A stretch of 32,969 nucleotides of DNA from Castellaniella sp. UBA6218 (GCA_002421865.1 DISE01000109.1:1-32969); one strand, 5' to 3'. Positions 1 through 7,812 are shown, counted from the first letter of the stretch. Translations and numbers: made by a program. The notes: generated by a model not told the origin, from the letters alone.

Positions 1-535
1 CGCCCTTGCCGGCGGCGTCGCGCCCTTCGAAGAGGATCACGACTTTCTGGCCGGTTTCCTTGACCCATGCCTGGAGCTTCAGCAGCTCGACCTGGAGGCG
101 GTATTTCTGGCGCTCGTAGTTCTTGCGCGACATCAGGTTCTTGTAGGGGTAGCCGCCGTCGCGCCAGTCTTCGGAAAGCATGTCGTCGGGGCCGAGTATG
201 GGCTTGATGTGCGCGGCTTCATGCGGCTTGAGCAGGGCGTTGCGCAACACCTGGGCGTCTTCCGGCGAGGCGCCGGCGAGGATGGCTTGCAGCGTCCGCG
301 CCAGTTCGGTGGTGTCGCCCGGCGCTTGCGCGGCGAGGATATCCTTCATCGCCGCGAGCTGGGATTCCTGTGCGGCGGAAACGGCTTCGTCCACGGAATA
401 CTGCTCGATATCCACCGGACCGGTGGTGGGGCCGGTGTCGCCGGCGCTGGCGGGGCGGGGCTGTGCGGCCTTGGCGCCGGCAGCCTTGGGGGATTTGGGC
501 GGGGTCTTGCGGGTCGGTTCCTGTTTGGTAGCCAA
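1..535 (-). CDS. ppk2: Polyphosphate kinase 2 (PPK2), N-terminal part, cut by the window edge
   Basis: PPK2 enzymes transfer phosphate between inorganic polyphosphate and nucleotides in the cytoplasm. About 178 codons are visible before the left edge. The last visible residues are FEGRDAAGKG, the Walker A loop typical of PPK2, preceded by a YKNLMSRKNYERQKYRLQVE-type stretch that leads into the kinase fold. The first roughly 65 residues are rich in Ala, Pro, Lys and Thr and look disordered. They are followed by an extra segment of about 75 residues ahead of the core, so this is a PPK2 with an N-terminal extension. The best start is TTG at 535, with AAAGGA eight bases upstream; the first in-frame ATG is about 60 codons later. 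The gene follows pgm on the same strand after a 38-base gap and could be co-transcribed with it. The catalytic Walker B and lid regions lie outside the window, so the PPK2 class cannot be assigned. Confidence 0.85.
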   Translation of the reverse strand, partial: MATKQEPTRKTPPKSPKAAGAKAAQPRPASAGDTGPTTGPVDIEQYSVDEAVSAAQESQLAAMKDILAAQAPGDTTELARTLQAILAGASPEDAQVLRNALLKPHEAAHIKPILGPDDMLSEDWRDGGYPYKNLMSRKNYERQKYRLQVELLKLQAWVKETGQKVVILFEGRDAAGKG

Positions 536-573
536 AGTGCTTGTCCTTTCCAATTAACGTTGTGTGTAGCGGC

Positions 574-2211
574 TTAACCTTGCAGCGCCGCCGTGACGAT
601 TTCTTTTGCTTCCTTCACCACTTTGTCGAGGTGCGCGGCGCTCTTGAAGCTTTCCGCGTAAATCTTGTAGATGTCCTCGGTGCCCGAAGGCCGGGCGGCG
701 AACCAGCCGTTGGCGGTGGCGACTTTCAGCCCGCCGATGGGCGCGTCGTTGCCGGGGGCACGGGTGAACTTGGCGGTGATGGTGTCGCCCGCCATGGTGG
801 CGGCGGCGACGCGCTCGCCGGTGAGCCCCTTGAAGGCGGCTTTCTGCGCCGGCGTGGCGGGGGCGTCGATGCGCACGTAGTAGGGCGTGCCGTGCTGGGC
901 GGCGAGTTCCTGGTAATGCTGGCCGGGATCCTTGCCGGTGACGGCGGTGATTTCGGCGGCCAGCAGGCCCAGGATGATGCCATCCTTGTCGGTGGTCCAC
1001 ACCGAGCCGTCGCGGCGCAAGAACGAGGCCCCCGCGCTTTCCTCGCCGCCGAAGCACAGGCTGCCGTCCATCAGACCGGCGGAGAACCATTTGAAGCCGA
1101 CCGGCACTTCCAGGAATTTCCGTCCCAGTCCGGTCACCACCCGGTCGATCAGGCTGCTCGATACCAGGGTCTTGCCGACCGCCGCGTTGGCCGGCCATTG
1201 CGGACGATGGGTGAGCAGGTAGCGGATGGCGACGGCAAGGTAGTGGTTGGGGTTCATCAGCCCCACCGAGGGCGTGACGATGCCGTGGCGGTCCACGTCG
1301 GCGTCGTTGCCCCAGGCGATGGCGAAGCGGTCCTTGAGCTTCACCAGGCTCGCCATGGCGTACGGGCTGGAGCAGTCCATGCGGATCTTGCCGTCGTGGT
1401 CGAGGGTCATGAAGGCGAAGGCGGGATCGACCTTGGGATTGACGATTTCGATGTCCAGCCCGTATTTCTCGGCGATGGGCTTCCAGTAGGCCACCGCCGC
1501 GCCGCCCAGCGGATCGACGCCGATTTTGAGCTTGGCGTTGCGGATCGCTGCCATGTCGACGACGTTCTCCAGGTCGGCGATGTAGGGCGCGGCAAAATCT
1601 TCCTCGACGATGCAGGCGGCCTGGATCGCCTGCTCGTAGGGCAGGCGCTTCACCTCCCGGTTGCCGCCTTCCATCAGGGCGTTGGCGCGCTTTTCGATCC
1701 AGCCGGTCACGTCGGTGTCGGCCGGGCCGCCATTGGGCGGGTTGTACTTGATGCCGCCGTCGCGCGGCGGGTTGTGCGAGGGGGTGATGACGATGCCGTC
1801 GGCACGCGGCGCAGCCGCATCGCGGTTGTGCACGAGTATCGCCCGCGAGATCACCGGGGTGGGCGTGTAGCCGCCGTTGGCCTGGATGCGCGTTGCGACG
1901 CCGTTGGCCGCCAGTACTTCGATGGCCGTTCGCTGCGCGGGTGTGGACAGGGCGTGGGTGTCCATGCCGAGGAACAAGGGGCCGGTGATGCCCTGGGCGG
2001 CACGGTATTCGCACACCGCCTGGACGATGGCGAGGATGTGCGCCTCGTTGAAGCTCAAGTTCAGCGAACTGCCGCGGTGGCCGCTGGTGCCAAAGGCCAC
2101 GCGCTGGGTGGCTTCGGCGGGATTCGGCGTGTTGCGGTAGGCGGCGAGCAGGGCCGGGATGTCGGTCAATACGTCGGCGGGGGCAGGTTGTCCGGCGAAG
2201 GGGTGGGGCAT
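574..2211 (-). CDS. pgm: Phosphoglucomutase (alpha-D-glucose phosphate-specific)
   Basis: Interconverts glucose 1-phosphate and glucose 6-phosphate in the cytoplasm, linking glycogen or UDP-glucose synthesis to glycolysis. The 545-residue product matches E. coli Pgm (546 residues) along its length. It has the TSGHRGS entry motif near residue 42, the phosphoserine loop TPSHNPP (Ser145), the metal-binding loop GNDADVDRHG (301-310), the sugar-binding FGGEESAG motif near 380, and the C-terminal phosphate-binding RPSGTEDIYKIY. The start at 2211 is preceded by a strong GGAGGA ribosome-binding site (2217-2222). An upstream in-frame start at 2244 would add 11 residues without such a site. PPK2 follows on the same strand. 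All key residues are present and nothing is odd. Confidence 0.97.
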   Translation of the reverse strand: MPHPFAGQPAPADVLTDIPALLAAYRNTPNPAEATQRVAFGTSGHRGSSLNLSFNEAHILAIVQAVCEYRAAQGITGPLFLGMDTHALSTPAQRTAIEVLAANGVATRIQANGGYTPTPVISRAILVHNRDAAAPRADGIVITPSHNPPRDGGIKYNPPNGGPADTDVTGWIEKRANALMEGGNREVKRLPYEQAIQAACIVEEDFAAPYIADLENVVDMAAIRNAKLKIGVDPLGGAAVAYWKPIAEKYGLDIEIVNPKVDPAFAFMTLDHDGKIRMDCSSPYAMASLVKLKDRFAIAWGNDADVDRHGIVTPSVGLMNPNHYLAVAIRYLLTHRPQWPANAAVGKTLVSSSLIDRVVTGLGRKFLEVPVGFKWFSAGLMDGSLCFGGEESAGASFLRRDGSVWTTDKDGIILGLLAAEITAVTGKDPGQHYQELAAQHGTPYYVRIDAPATPAQKAAFKGLTGERVAAATMAGDTITAKFTRAPGNDAPIGGLKVATANGWFAARPSGTEDIYKIYAESFKSAAHLDKVVKEAKEIVTAALQG

Positions 2212-2290
2212 GTGTATCCTCCGTGTTGATTTTGCATAAGCCAAAACCTAATCATAGCCCCGCCGGAGCAAGCTGGACACCCAAACCGCA

Positions 2291-2320
2291 TTGACCGATG
2301 CCGGGACTAAGCGGGATAAT
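2291..2320 (+). promoter_or_regulatory. Sigma-70-like promoter for the EamA-type transporter
   Basis: TTGACC at 2291-2296 and GATAAT at 2315-2320 are separated by 18 bases. Transcription would start near 2327, only about 10-20 bases ahead of the two possible ATG codons (2336, 2348). The mRNA would therefore have almost no leader. Matches are five of six bases for each box. No experimental support is available. Confidence 0.5.
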
Positions 2321-2335
2321 AGGGTTTCTCCATCG

Positions 2336-3202
2336 ATGGCCGCCGACATGAGCAACGCTCTGATATACGCCCTCCTTAGCCTGCTCTTCGCCGGGGCGCT
2401 GGATGTCGCCTACAAGCAGTATGCCCGCAAGGACCGTTCGCGCGGCATGCACGTCTTCGGTATCGGCACAGTCTGGCTCGCGCTCCAGGGCAGCATGGCG
2501 GCGATGGGCGGCAGCGGGCTGGAGTGGAACGGCGCCACGTTGATTTACGGCCTGGCGGCCGGGATTTTCCTGGTTCTTTCCAACCTGCTGTTCATGGAAA
2601 GCCTCTCCCATATCCCGGTCAGCCTGGGATCGACCATCTACCGCCTCAACACCATCGGCGTGGTGGCGTTGTCCTTCGTCTTTCTGGGTGAGCCTCTCGG
2701 GGCGATGAAGCTGGGCGGCATACTCCTCGGCGTCATGGGCGTGCTGCTGCTTTACCAGCGTGGCACGGGGCCGGCGAACTCGCTGTTCGCGCTTTTCTGC
2801 GGCATCGCCGTTGCCGCCTCGGCGCTCAGGGCCGGCTACGGTGTGATTTCGAAGGCCGGTTTGACACGGGGAGGCGACCATCAGGCCATGCTGCTGATCG
2901 CCGCGGCTTGCTGGGTGGCCGGCGGCGCGGCCTATGCCCTGCTGCGGGAAGGGCGCTTTCGCCTCACCTGGAAAAAGACCGCCTACTCCCTGTTGACCGG
3001 CATACTGGTGTTTCTGATCGTCAATTTCCTGATACTCGCGGTGCGCGACGGCGAAGCCAGCATCGTGATTCCCGTCGCCAATTTGAGCTTCGTGATGGCG
3101 CTGGTGTTGTCGGTCGCCTTCGGCATGGAACGCATCACGCCGAAGAAAATGGCGGCCATAGGCTGCGCAGTGGGCGCCATCCTCATTCTGACCCGCACAT
3201 AG
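2336..3202 (+). CDS. EamA/DMT-superfamily membrane transporter
   Basis: A 288-residue integral membrane protein (284 if ATG 2348 is used) with about ten hydrophobic helices arranged as two repeats of five, the layout of drug/metabolite transporters of the EamA family. The end of the first repeat carries the typical segment IPVSLGSTIYRLNTIGVVALSFVFLGE, here split by the usual PxxxS and LGEPL features; the second repeat has the matching IVIPVANLSFVMALVLSVAFGMERITPKK region. Such proteins export metabolites or drugs, but the substrate cannot be read from sequence. Neither ATG has a good ribosome-binding site; the likely transcript start about 10 bases upstream suggests a near-leaderless message. 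The stop codon TAG (3200-3202) directly abuts the stop of the convergent gene (3203-3205) with no bases between. It diverges from pgm. Confidence 0.85.
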   Translation: MAADMSNALIYALLSLLFAGALDVAYKQYARKDRSRGMHVFGIGTVWLALQGSMAAMGGSGLEWNGATLIYGLAAGIFLVLSNLLFMESLSHIPVSLGSTIYRLNTIGVVALSFVFLGEPLGAMKLGGILLGVMGVLLLYQRGTGPANSLFALFCGIAVAASALRAGYGVISKAGLTRGGDHQAMLLIAAACWVAGGAAYALLREGRFRLTWKKTAYSLLTGILVFLIVNFLILAVRDGEASIVIPVANLSFVMALVLSVAFGMERITPKKMAAIGCAVGAILILTRT

Positions 3203-5581
3203 TCACGAGCGCGGGAAAACCGCGACCGCCGACAAGTAGACTCCCGCCGCCGCCAGTACCACGGTGTTGAATCCCCAATGGGTGGCCAGCAGGGTCGCCA
3301 GTACAGCGGCGACCACCGAGACGCAGGCATTGACGCCCCATGCCCAGGGCAGCATGGCCGGCGCTGATTGCGACAGGCGGCGCAGGCCGAGGGGGAAGGG
3401 CATGCCCATGGCGACGGCGAGCGGGGCGATCAGCAGTAGGGCTGCGGCGATGCGGGCGGCGTCGGGGAGGCGCAACAGCAGCGGGGTGAGGGCGGGCAGC
3501 AGGAGAAGGTAGAGCAGCGCCAGCCCGGCGACGGCAAGCAGCGCCCGGCGCGCCGTGCGCTCTTCCGAGACGGCACGGGCCGCCAGGCGGATGCCCAGCC
3601 CGGCGAACAGCAGGAAGCCCGCCAGGGCGACCGCCACAGCGTACAGTGGGTGGCTGAGGAACAGCATCAGCTTCTGGATGAAGGCGATCTCGACGAACAT
3701 GAAGGCTAGCCCCAGGGCGGCGAAATAGGCCGCCGTACGGCCGCGCCCGGCGTGCGGCAGACGAGCGAGCCCCAGCGGCAGCAGGATGAGGAGCGCGCCG
3801 AGCAGCGTAGCCTGTGCCAGGGTGGCTACCAGCACCGGGTAGCCCCATTCCATCAGCGGCATCCCGCCGCTGGCGCGCAGGGCGAAGAATTCCGGCAGCG
3901 AGCCCCACTTGAAGAACTGGAAGAAGTAGGGGCGGTCGTCGCTCACCGGTTCGATGCGGTATTTGTAATCGTCGAGGAAAGCCTGGCGCTGCGGCCCCAG
4001 CAGCGCCTCCATGGCATCGCGGAAATAGGGACGGTCGAGGAGATTGAAGCGCTCGCCTTCCTCCGGGTGTAGGCCGGGGAGCCAGTCGATGTCGAAGGAG
4101 CGCTCGCGGCAGAAGGCGCGGATGCGTTGCGATTCCTCTGTGGTGAAATCACCGTTCTTCACCAGCAGGGTGCCGGTGCGCCAGCTGCGGATCAGCGCCA
4201 GGCGTTTGCCCGGTTCGCGCACGCCCTGGCGTTCCAGGGCGGCGATGGCGGTGGCGGCGAGGCGCGGCAGGTCGCGTGGCGGCAGGCTGATCCAGCGGGT
4301 GACGGCGAGCAGGCCGCCGGGTTCGAGGCGGGCGAGGTAAGCGGCGTAGGCTTCCCCGGTGTAGAGATAGCTTTCCGCCAGCGCCGTCAGCCCCGCCGCC
4401 GAGCTGGCGAAGGCATCGACCAGGGAAAGCTGGATGAGGTCGAAGCGCTGCGACGTCGCGGCGGCGAAACCGCGCGCCTCGGCCAAGTGCAGGGTCACGC
4501 CGGGGCGGCTGTAGGGGCGCCCGGAAAAGTCGCCGAAGCGCTGCTCCACCAGCGCGGCGAGGTGGCCGTCTAGCTCCACCGCGTCCACCGTGGCGGCACG
4601 GTGGTGGAGCGCCTGCAGCACGTCCTGCCCGCCGCCCGCGCCCAGCACCAGGACGCGCGGCTGTTTCAGCAGGTGGTAGGGCAGTGCCGAGGTGAGGCCG
4701 TCGAGGTAGGCGAGCGGCGCCAAGTCGCCGTCGAAGCGGGTGATGGCGGTGAAGCCGCCGGCGTCGGTGAACACGCCCAACTGGGGCGGCGGTTCTCCCG
4801 CCACTGACAAACTCATGCCGGGAGCGTAGCGGAACGGCGCCGCCGGGCTGGACACCACGGTGAGCAGGCCGAGAGGGCTGGATTCTTCCGCTTCCACCCG
4901 CGCCCCGCCGATTCGCAGGGCCTGGCTGAGTTCCTTGTATTCGGAAGGTACGAGCGGCAGCAGGGCGGCGGGCAGCATGGCGAGGGCCAGCCCGGCACCG
5001 GCCAAAACCAAGGCGGCGCGGTTTTTTTCGCGCCACAGGATGGCCGCAGCGGCACCCATCCCCAGCGCGCCGATCACCGCCAGGGCGCGCATTGGCGGCA
5101 ACAGGAACAAGAGCAGGATAACTCCTGCGGCCCCCGCCCCTGCCCCGCCGATATCCGCGGCATAGAGGCGCGGCGCGACGCCGCCGTGGCGGCTGAAAGC
5201 GACGCAAAGTGCCATGGCGGCGCAAAAAAACGGCACCAGCAAACACAGGTAGATCAGCCCCAGGCGGGCAAACTGGCCGCCGCCCCACAGGGCTTCGAGC
5301 GGATTGAAGGCGAGCGCCTGGGCTGCCAGGAAACAGGCCACGGCGCTCACGCCGAAGGCTGCCGCGCCGCCTGCGAACACCGTCTCGTGGCGCGCCAGCA
5401 GGCGCTCGCGCAGCACCGCGGTGAGGCTGCCCGCCGCCCCGTAGCCGAGCATGGCGACGCTGATCATCATGTAGGCGAAATGGTGCCACTGGATGATGGC
5501 GAACAGCCGGGTGAGGAGGATTTCGTAGGAGAGGGCGGCAGCGGACAGCAGCCCGACGGCGAGATAGGGCGGCCTTTTCAT
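3203..5581 (-). CDS. Membrane-embedded spermidine synthase-like (SAM-fold) protein
   Basis: A 792-residue protein in three parts. Residues 1 to about 205 hold about six membrane helices. Residues about 215-560 form a soluble domain of the spermidine synthase/methyltransferase fold. Residues about 578-790 hold about seven more helices. The soluble domain shows the SAM-binding loop VLVLGAGGGQD (310-320), the acidic ribose-binding end of strand 2 (AVELD, 334-338) and DLIQLSLVDAF (381-391), where true aminopropyltransferases have a conserved catalytic Asp followed by SSDP. That SSDP-type polyamine motif is absent, so putrescine aminopropyltransferase activity is doubtful. Ordinary SpeE is about 290 residues and soluble; fused membrane forms are known as a family but of unclear function. 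The start codon lies four bases after the stop of the exported isoaspartyl methyltransferase, so the two SAM-fold proteins are in one operon. The active site probably faces the membrane or the periplasm; the orientation is not certain. Confidence 0.85.
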   Translation of the reverse strand: MKRPPYLAVGLLSAAALSYEILLTRLFAIIQWHHFAYMMISVAMLGYGAAGSLTAVLRERLLARHETVFAGGAAAFGVSAVACFLAAQALAFNPLEALWGGGQFARLGLIYLCLLVPFFCAAMALCVAFSRHGGVAPRLYAADIGGAGAGAAGVILLLFLLPPMRALAVIGALGMGAAAAILWREKNRAALVLAGAGLALAMLPAALLPLVPSEYKELSQALRIGGARVEAEESSPLGLLTVVSSPAAPFRYAPGMSLSVAGEPPPQLGVFTDAGGFTAITRFDGDLAPLAYLDGLTSALPYHLLKQPRVLVLGAGGGQDVLQALHHRAATVDAVELDGHLAALVEQRFGDFSGRPYSRPGVTLHLAEARGFAAATSQRFDLIQLSLVDAFASSAAGLTALAESYLYTGEAYAAYLARLEPGGLLAVTRWISLPPRDLPRLAATAIAALERQGVREPGKRLALIRSWRTGTLLVKNGDFTTEESQRIRAFCRERSFDIDWLPGLHPEEGERFNLLDRPYFRDAMEALLGPQRQAFLDDYKYRIEPVSDDRPYFFQFFKWGSLPEFFALRASGGMPLMEWGYPVLVATLAQATLLGALLILLPLGLARLPHAGRGRTAAYFAALGLAFMFVEIAFIQKLMLFLSHPLYAVAVALAGFLLFAGLGIRLAARAVSEERTARRALLAVAGLALLYLLLLPALTPLLLRLPDAARIAAALLLIAPLAVAMGMPFPLGLRRLSQSAPAMLPWAWGVNACVSVVAAVLATLLATHWGFNTVVLAAAGVYLSAVAVFPRS

Positions 5582-5585
5582 CGCT

Positions 5586-6305
5586 TCAGTGCCCCCCGGT
5601 CAGCGGGACGAAACGCACCGGCAGGAGCTGGCGGGTGGTGACGCCGCCGTCGCGGTTTTTTTCCACCAACACCAGTTGCTGGGTGAGGAACTGCGCGCCG
5701 ACCGGGATCACCATGCGTCCGCCGGGCTTGAGCTGCTTCACCAGCGACGACGGGATGTGGCTGGCGGCGGCGGTGACGACGATGCCGTCGAAGGGCGCGG
5801 CGTCGCTCCAGCCGTAATAGCCGTCGCCGATGCGCACCGTGACGTTGCGGACGCCGTTGTCCGCCAGGGTGCGCCGGGCGGAGAGGCCGAGCGGCTCGAT
5901 GATTTCGATGGTGTATACGGAGTGCGCCAGTTCGGCCAGGATCGCCGCCTGGTAGCCCGATCCGGTGCCGATTTCGAGGATGCGGTGGCCGGGCTGGGGA
6001 TTCATCAGGTGGGTCATCAGGGCGACGATGTAGGGCTGGGAAATGGTCTGGCCGTAGCCGATCGGCAGTGGGCGGTTGTCATAGGCGTATCCCCACAGAT
6101 CCGCCGGGACATAGCGGTGGCGCGGCACCTTGCCCATGGCCTGCATCACCCGCTCGTCCAGCTTTTCGACGCCGCTGACGTAGCCCGCCTGCACCGCCGA
6201 CTCGGCCACCGTCCGCACCATGGCGGCACGCTCCGTTTCGTAGCGGTCGGCAGCGGCGGCGGGAAGCGCCAGGAGCAGGGCGAGCAGGGGAAATATCCGG
6301 GTCAT
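5586..6305 (-). CDS. Protein-L-isoaspartate O-methyltransferase with signal peptide
   Basis: Repairs isoaspartyl damage by methylating L-isoaspartate with SAM. The 239-residue product has the family signature LPIGYGQTISQPYIVALM (about 80-97), the SAM-binding loop ILEIGTGSGYQAAIL (about 109-123), and the later GGRMVIPVG segment. Unlike E. coli Pcm (208 residues, cytoplasmic), it begins with a clear signal peptide: a short basic start, a Leu/Ala core, and a probable Ala-Ala-Ala cleavage near residue 19. It is therefore predicted to be exported. The start ATG at 6305 has AAGGAG six bases upstream. It lies between a broken erythromycin-esterase-like gene and the membrane spermidine-synthase-like gene in one tight operon. 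Export of a SAM-dependent enzyme is unusual because SAM is cytoplasmic; an anchored protein with a cytoplasmic face is less likely given the Ala-X-Ala site. Confidence 0.93.
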   Translation of the reverse strand: MTRIFPLLALLLALPAAAADRYETERAAMVRTVAESAVQAGYVSGVEKLDERVMQAMGKVPRHRYVPADLWGYAYDNRPLPIGYGQTISQPYIVALMTHLMNPQPGHRILEIGTGSGYQAAILAELAHSVYTIEIIEPLGLSARRTLADNGVRNVTVRIGDGYYGWSDAAPFDGIVVTAAASHIPSSLVKQLKPGGRMVIPVGAQFLTQQLVLVEKNRDGGVTTRQLLPVRFVPLTGGH

Positions 6306-6316
6306 GGCGGCTCCTT

Positions 6317-6682
6317 TCAGGGCAATACCGTCAGCGCGCTGGAAGTGTCGATGTGGATCAGCGCGTCATAGCCCTTTTCCTCGATGAGGCGGCGGGTGAT
6401 GCGCCAGCGTTCGCGGTAAAACTCGGCGCTGCCGTGAGTCGCCTCGCCCAGCAGCACCAGGCGCGCCTCGCCGATCAGGGCGAGAAGAGGGTCGTAATCA
6501 TGAAGTTCCCCGCGCAGCGGCAGGGCGGCTTGGCGGATGGTTTCGACGATAGTTGCACGCTCGGGCAAATTGCCCCTTGCTTCATCCGCGCCGGCCGGGG
6601 CGATAAAGGCCAGCAACAGCCATATCGCAGCGCCTCGCAGGGTGCGTCGGGTGATCTTGCGGAAGAGCGCGTTGGTGGGCAT
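6317..6682 (-). pseudogene. Erythromycin-esterase-like remnant with the middle deleted in frame
   Basis: The open frame encodes 121 residues. A signal peptide covers about 1-33, with cleavage after PAGA. It is followed by a good match to the N-terminus of the erythromycin esterase family: LVLLGEATHGSAEFYRERW and a long helix ending at KGYDAL. The family normally continues with AVEADWPDA and some 300 further residues. Here the frame passes directly into IHIDTSSALTVLP, which resembles the very C-terminus of the same family (…YDALIHIDxTxAL…). Only the first catalytic pair (Glu and His of GEATH) is left; the second Glu and the second catalytic His would lie in the missing part. The simplest reading is an in-frame deletion between two short repeats coding Tyr-Asp-Ala-Leu. 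Full-length relatives are about 400-450 residues. It overlaps no neighbour and heads the operon with the isoaspartyl methyltransferase. The start at 6682 lacks a clear ribosome-binding site. Confidence 0.7.
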
Positions 6683-6750
6683 GGGCAAGGAGCGGCGGTT
6701 AGTTTCCCTTATCGAATCATAGTCAATTTGGATTTCGCCCGGGCGCGGGT

Positions 6751-6759
6751 TGTTATAAT
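6751..6759 (+). promoter_or_regulatory. Extended -10 promoter for the glutaredoxin-domain gene
   Basis: TGTTATAAT (6751-6759) is a perfect extended -10 element (TG, one base, TATAAT). No good -35 box is present at 17 bases; TTGGAT is 20 bases upstream. Extended -10 promoters work without a -35 box. Transcription would start near 6766, about 25 bases before the ATG at 6791. Confidence 0.6.
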
Positions 6760-6790
6760 TCTTTTTCTCAGGCTTTGAGGAGTACTTCGT

Positions 6791-7258
6791 ATGGCATCCG
6801 CAAAACGGGAAATGTCCGGCTCCATTCGCCTTGCGGTGGGATTGCTGTTTCTGTTCGCCGGTGTGGAGGCCCATGCCGTGGTCTACAAAGTCATCGGCGC
6901 TGACGGCAGGGTGTCGTATACCGACAAGGAGCCGCAAGCTACCTTGTCGGAAAGGACGGAAAAGCTGAAATTGCAGACTTATGCGGGCGCCCCCAGCGTT
7001 TCGTCGATGAAAGATACCGTTAAGCGGGTGACGATTTTATCTGCGCAGTGGTGCGGGCAGTGCACGCGCGCCAAAGCCTACATGGCCAAGCGCAAGATCG
7101 ACTTTGAGGAATGGGATGTCGATAAATCCGACTATGCCCGCGCCAAAATGAACGAGCTGGGTGCCAAGGGTGTGCCTGTCATCCTGGTGGGGAAGCAGAA
7201 AATGGTTGGTTTCAGCGAGGAAGGGCTGGAGGAGCTGCTCAAATCCGCCGCGCGTTAG
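6791..7258 (+). CDS. Secreted DUF4124/glutaredoxin-domain thiol protein
   Basis: A 155-residue protein with three parts. Residues 1-29 form a signal peptide (cleavage after AHA). Residues about 30-50 resemble DUF4124 (VYKVIGADGRVSYTDKEP). Residues about 78-155 form a glutaredoxin/thioredoxin fold with the redox motif CGQC (88-91), a cis-proline region GVPVILV (Pro129) and a C-terminal helix. It would act as a periplasmic thiol-disulfide protein; partner unknown. The start has AGGAG at 6778-6782, eight bases upstream, and an extended -10 promoter before it. A downstream Met8 is possible but would shorten the signal peptide. It is transcribed away from the esterase remnant and convergent with the proline-tailed gene, with only nine bases between the stop codons. 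Codon use (AAA Lys, AAT/GAT more frequent) appears less GC-biased than in genes to the right of glyS. Confidence 0.85.
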   Translation: MASAKREMSGSIRLAVGLLFLFAGVEAHAVVYKVIGADGRVSYTDKEPQATLSERTEKLKLQTYAGAPSVSSMKDTVKRVTILSAQWCGQCTRAKAYMAKRKIDFEEWDVDKSDYARAKMNELGAKGVPVILVGKQKMVGFSEEGLEELLKSAAR

Positions 7259-7267
7259 CGAGGCTGC

Positions 7268-7756
7268 TCATGCCCCGGTGGGCTGTGGCGGGGGAGGCGG
7301 CGGTGGCGGTGGCGGTGCAGGGGGCGGCGGAGGTTCCAGCGGTGCGGGGCGCGGTGGCGGCACCGCGACGTGATCGGCGGCCTGCTTTTGCACCTCGGCT
7401 TCATTCATCTTCCGATTTTCCGCTTGGGTGGCGACGAATTCGGCGTGGTTCTTCTGATTGCGGATGATGTTGTTCTGGTTGGTCTGGTTGTGCAGCTTCT
7501 CGATTTTCGCTTCCCAGCGTGCGTTGTTGGCGTGCCATTGCCGTTTCGCATCGGCGTTGATTGCCTCGGTGGTTTCGAAGCTGCGGCTCATCTTCAACCC
7601 TTCCGCGCTGAGCGAGACCTTGGTGCTGGGCGAGGCGGTGGGTTGCGAATTCTCAGTCGCGGCTGGTGCGCTGCCGGTGCGCGAGACTTCCTGGGTGAGG
7701 GCTTGGGCTTGCTGTTGCAGATAAAGCGATGGGCCGATGGTGTTCATGCTGCTCAT
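7268..7756 (-). CDS. Hypothetical protein with a polyproline C-terminus
   Basis: I do not recognise a family. The product is about 162 residues from ATG 7756 (159 from ATG 7747). The N-terminal half is polar and Ser/Thr/Gln/Ala-rich, with STKVSLSAEGLKMSRS near residues 45-60. The middle (about 65-125) is a charged, Asn- and Gln-rich helix-like stretch likely to form a coiled coil. The last 30 residues are almost only proline: three, then five, then ten Pro in a row, ending QPTGA. There is no signal peptide, membrane segment or cysteine. Such proline runs stall ribosomes and require elongation factor EF-P. The ATGs have no obvious ribosome-binding site. Coding bias supports this strand: the opposite strand reads as poly-Gly/Ala, a mirror image of the proline codons. 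It is convergent with the glutaredoxin-domain gene. Confidence 0.6.
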   Translation of the reverse strand: MSSMNTIGPSLYLQQQAQALTQEVSRTGSAPAATENSQPTASPSTKVSLSAEGLKMSRSFETTEAINADAKRQWHANNARWEAKIEKLHNQTNQNNIIRNQKNHAEFVATQAENRKMNEAEVQKQAADHVAVPPPRPAPLEPPPPPAPPPPPPPPPPQPTGA

Positions 7757-7812
7757 TGTCGGTGGCAAATTTTGGGTGGAATTTTACAAATCTCTTTTGT
7801 GGTATTCAACCC

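Noticed and set aside
541..2229. Long open frame antisense to pgm (562 codons)
   Set aside because: Gly/Val/Arg/Asp/His-rich product is a mirror of high-GC codons; the opposite strand encodes complete phosphoglucomutase.
6683..6937. Upstream extension of the esterase-like remnant
   Set aside because: It runs across the divergent glutaredoxin promoter and start region; a signal peptide begins exactly at 6682.
7161..7373. Gly-rich open frame overlapping the ends of two genes
   Set aside because: It is the complement of the proline codons of the minus-strand gene and lacks a credible start.
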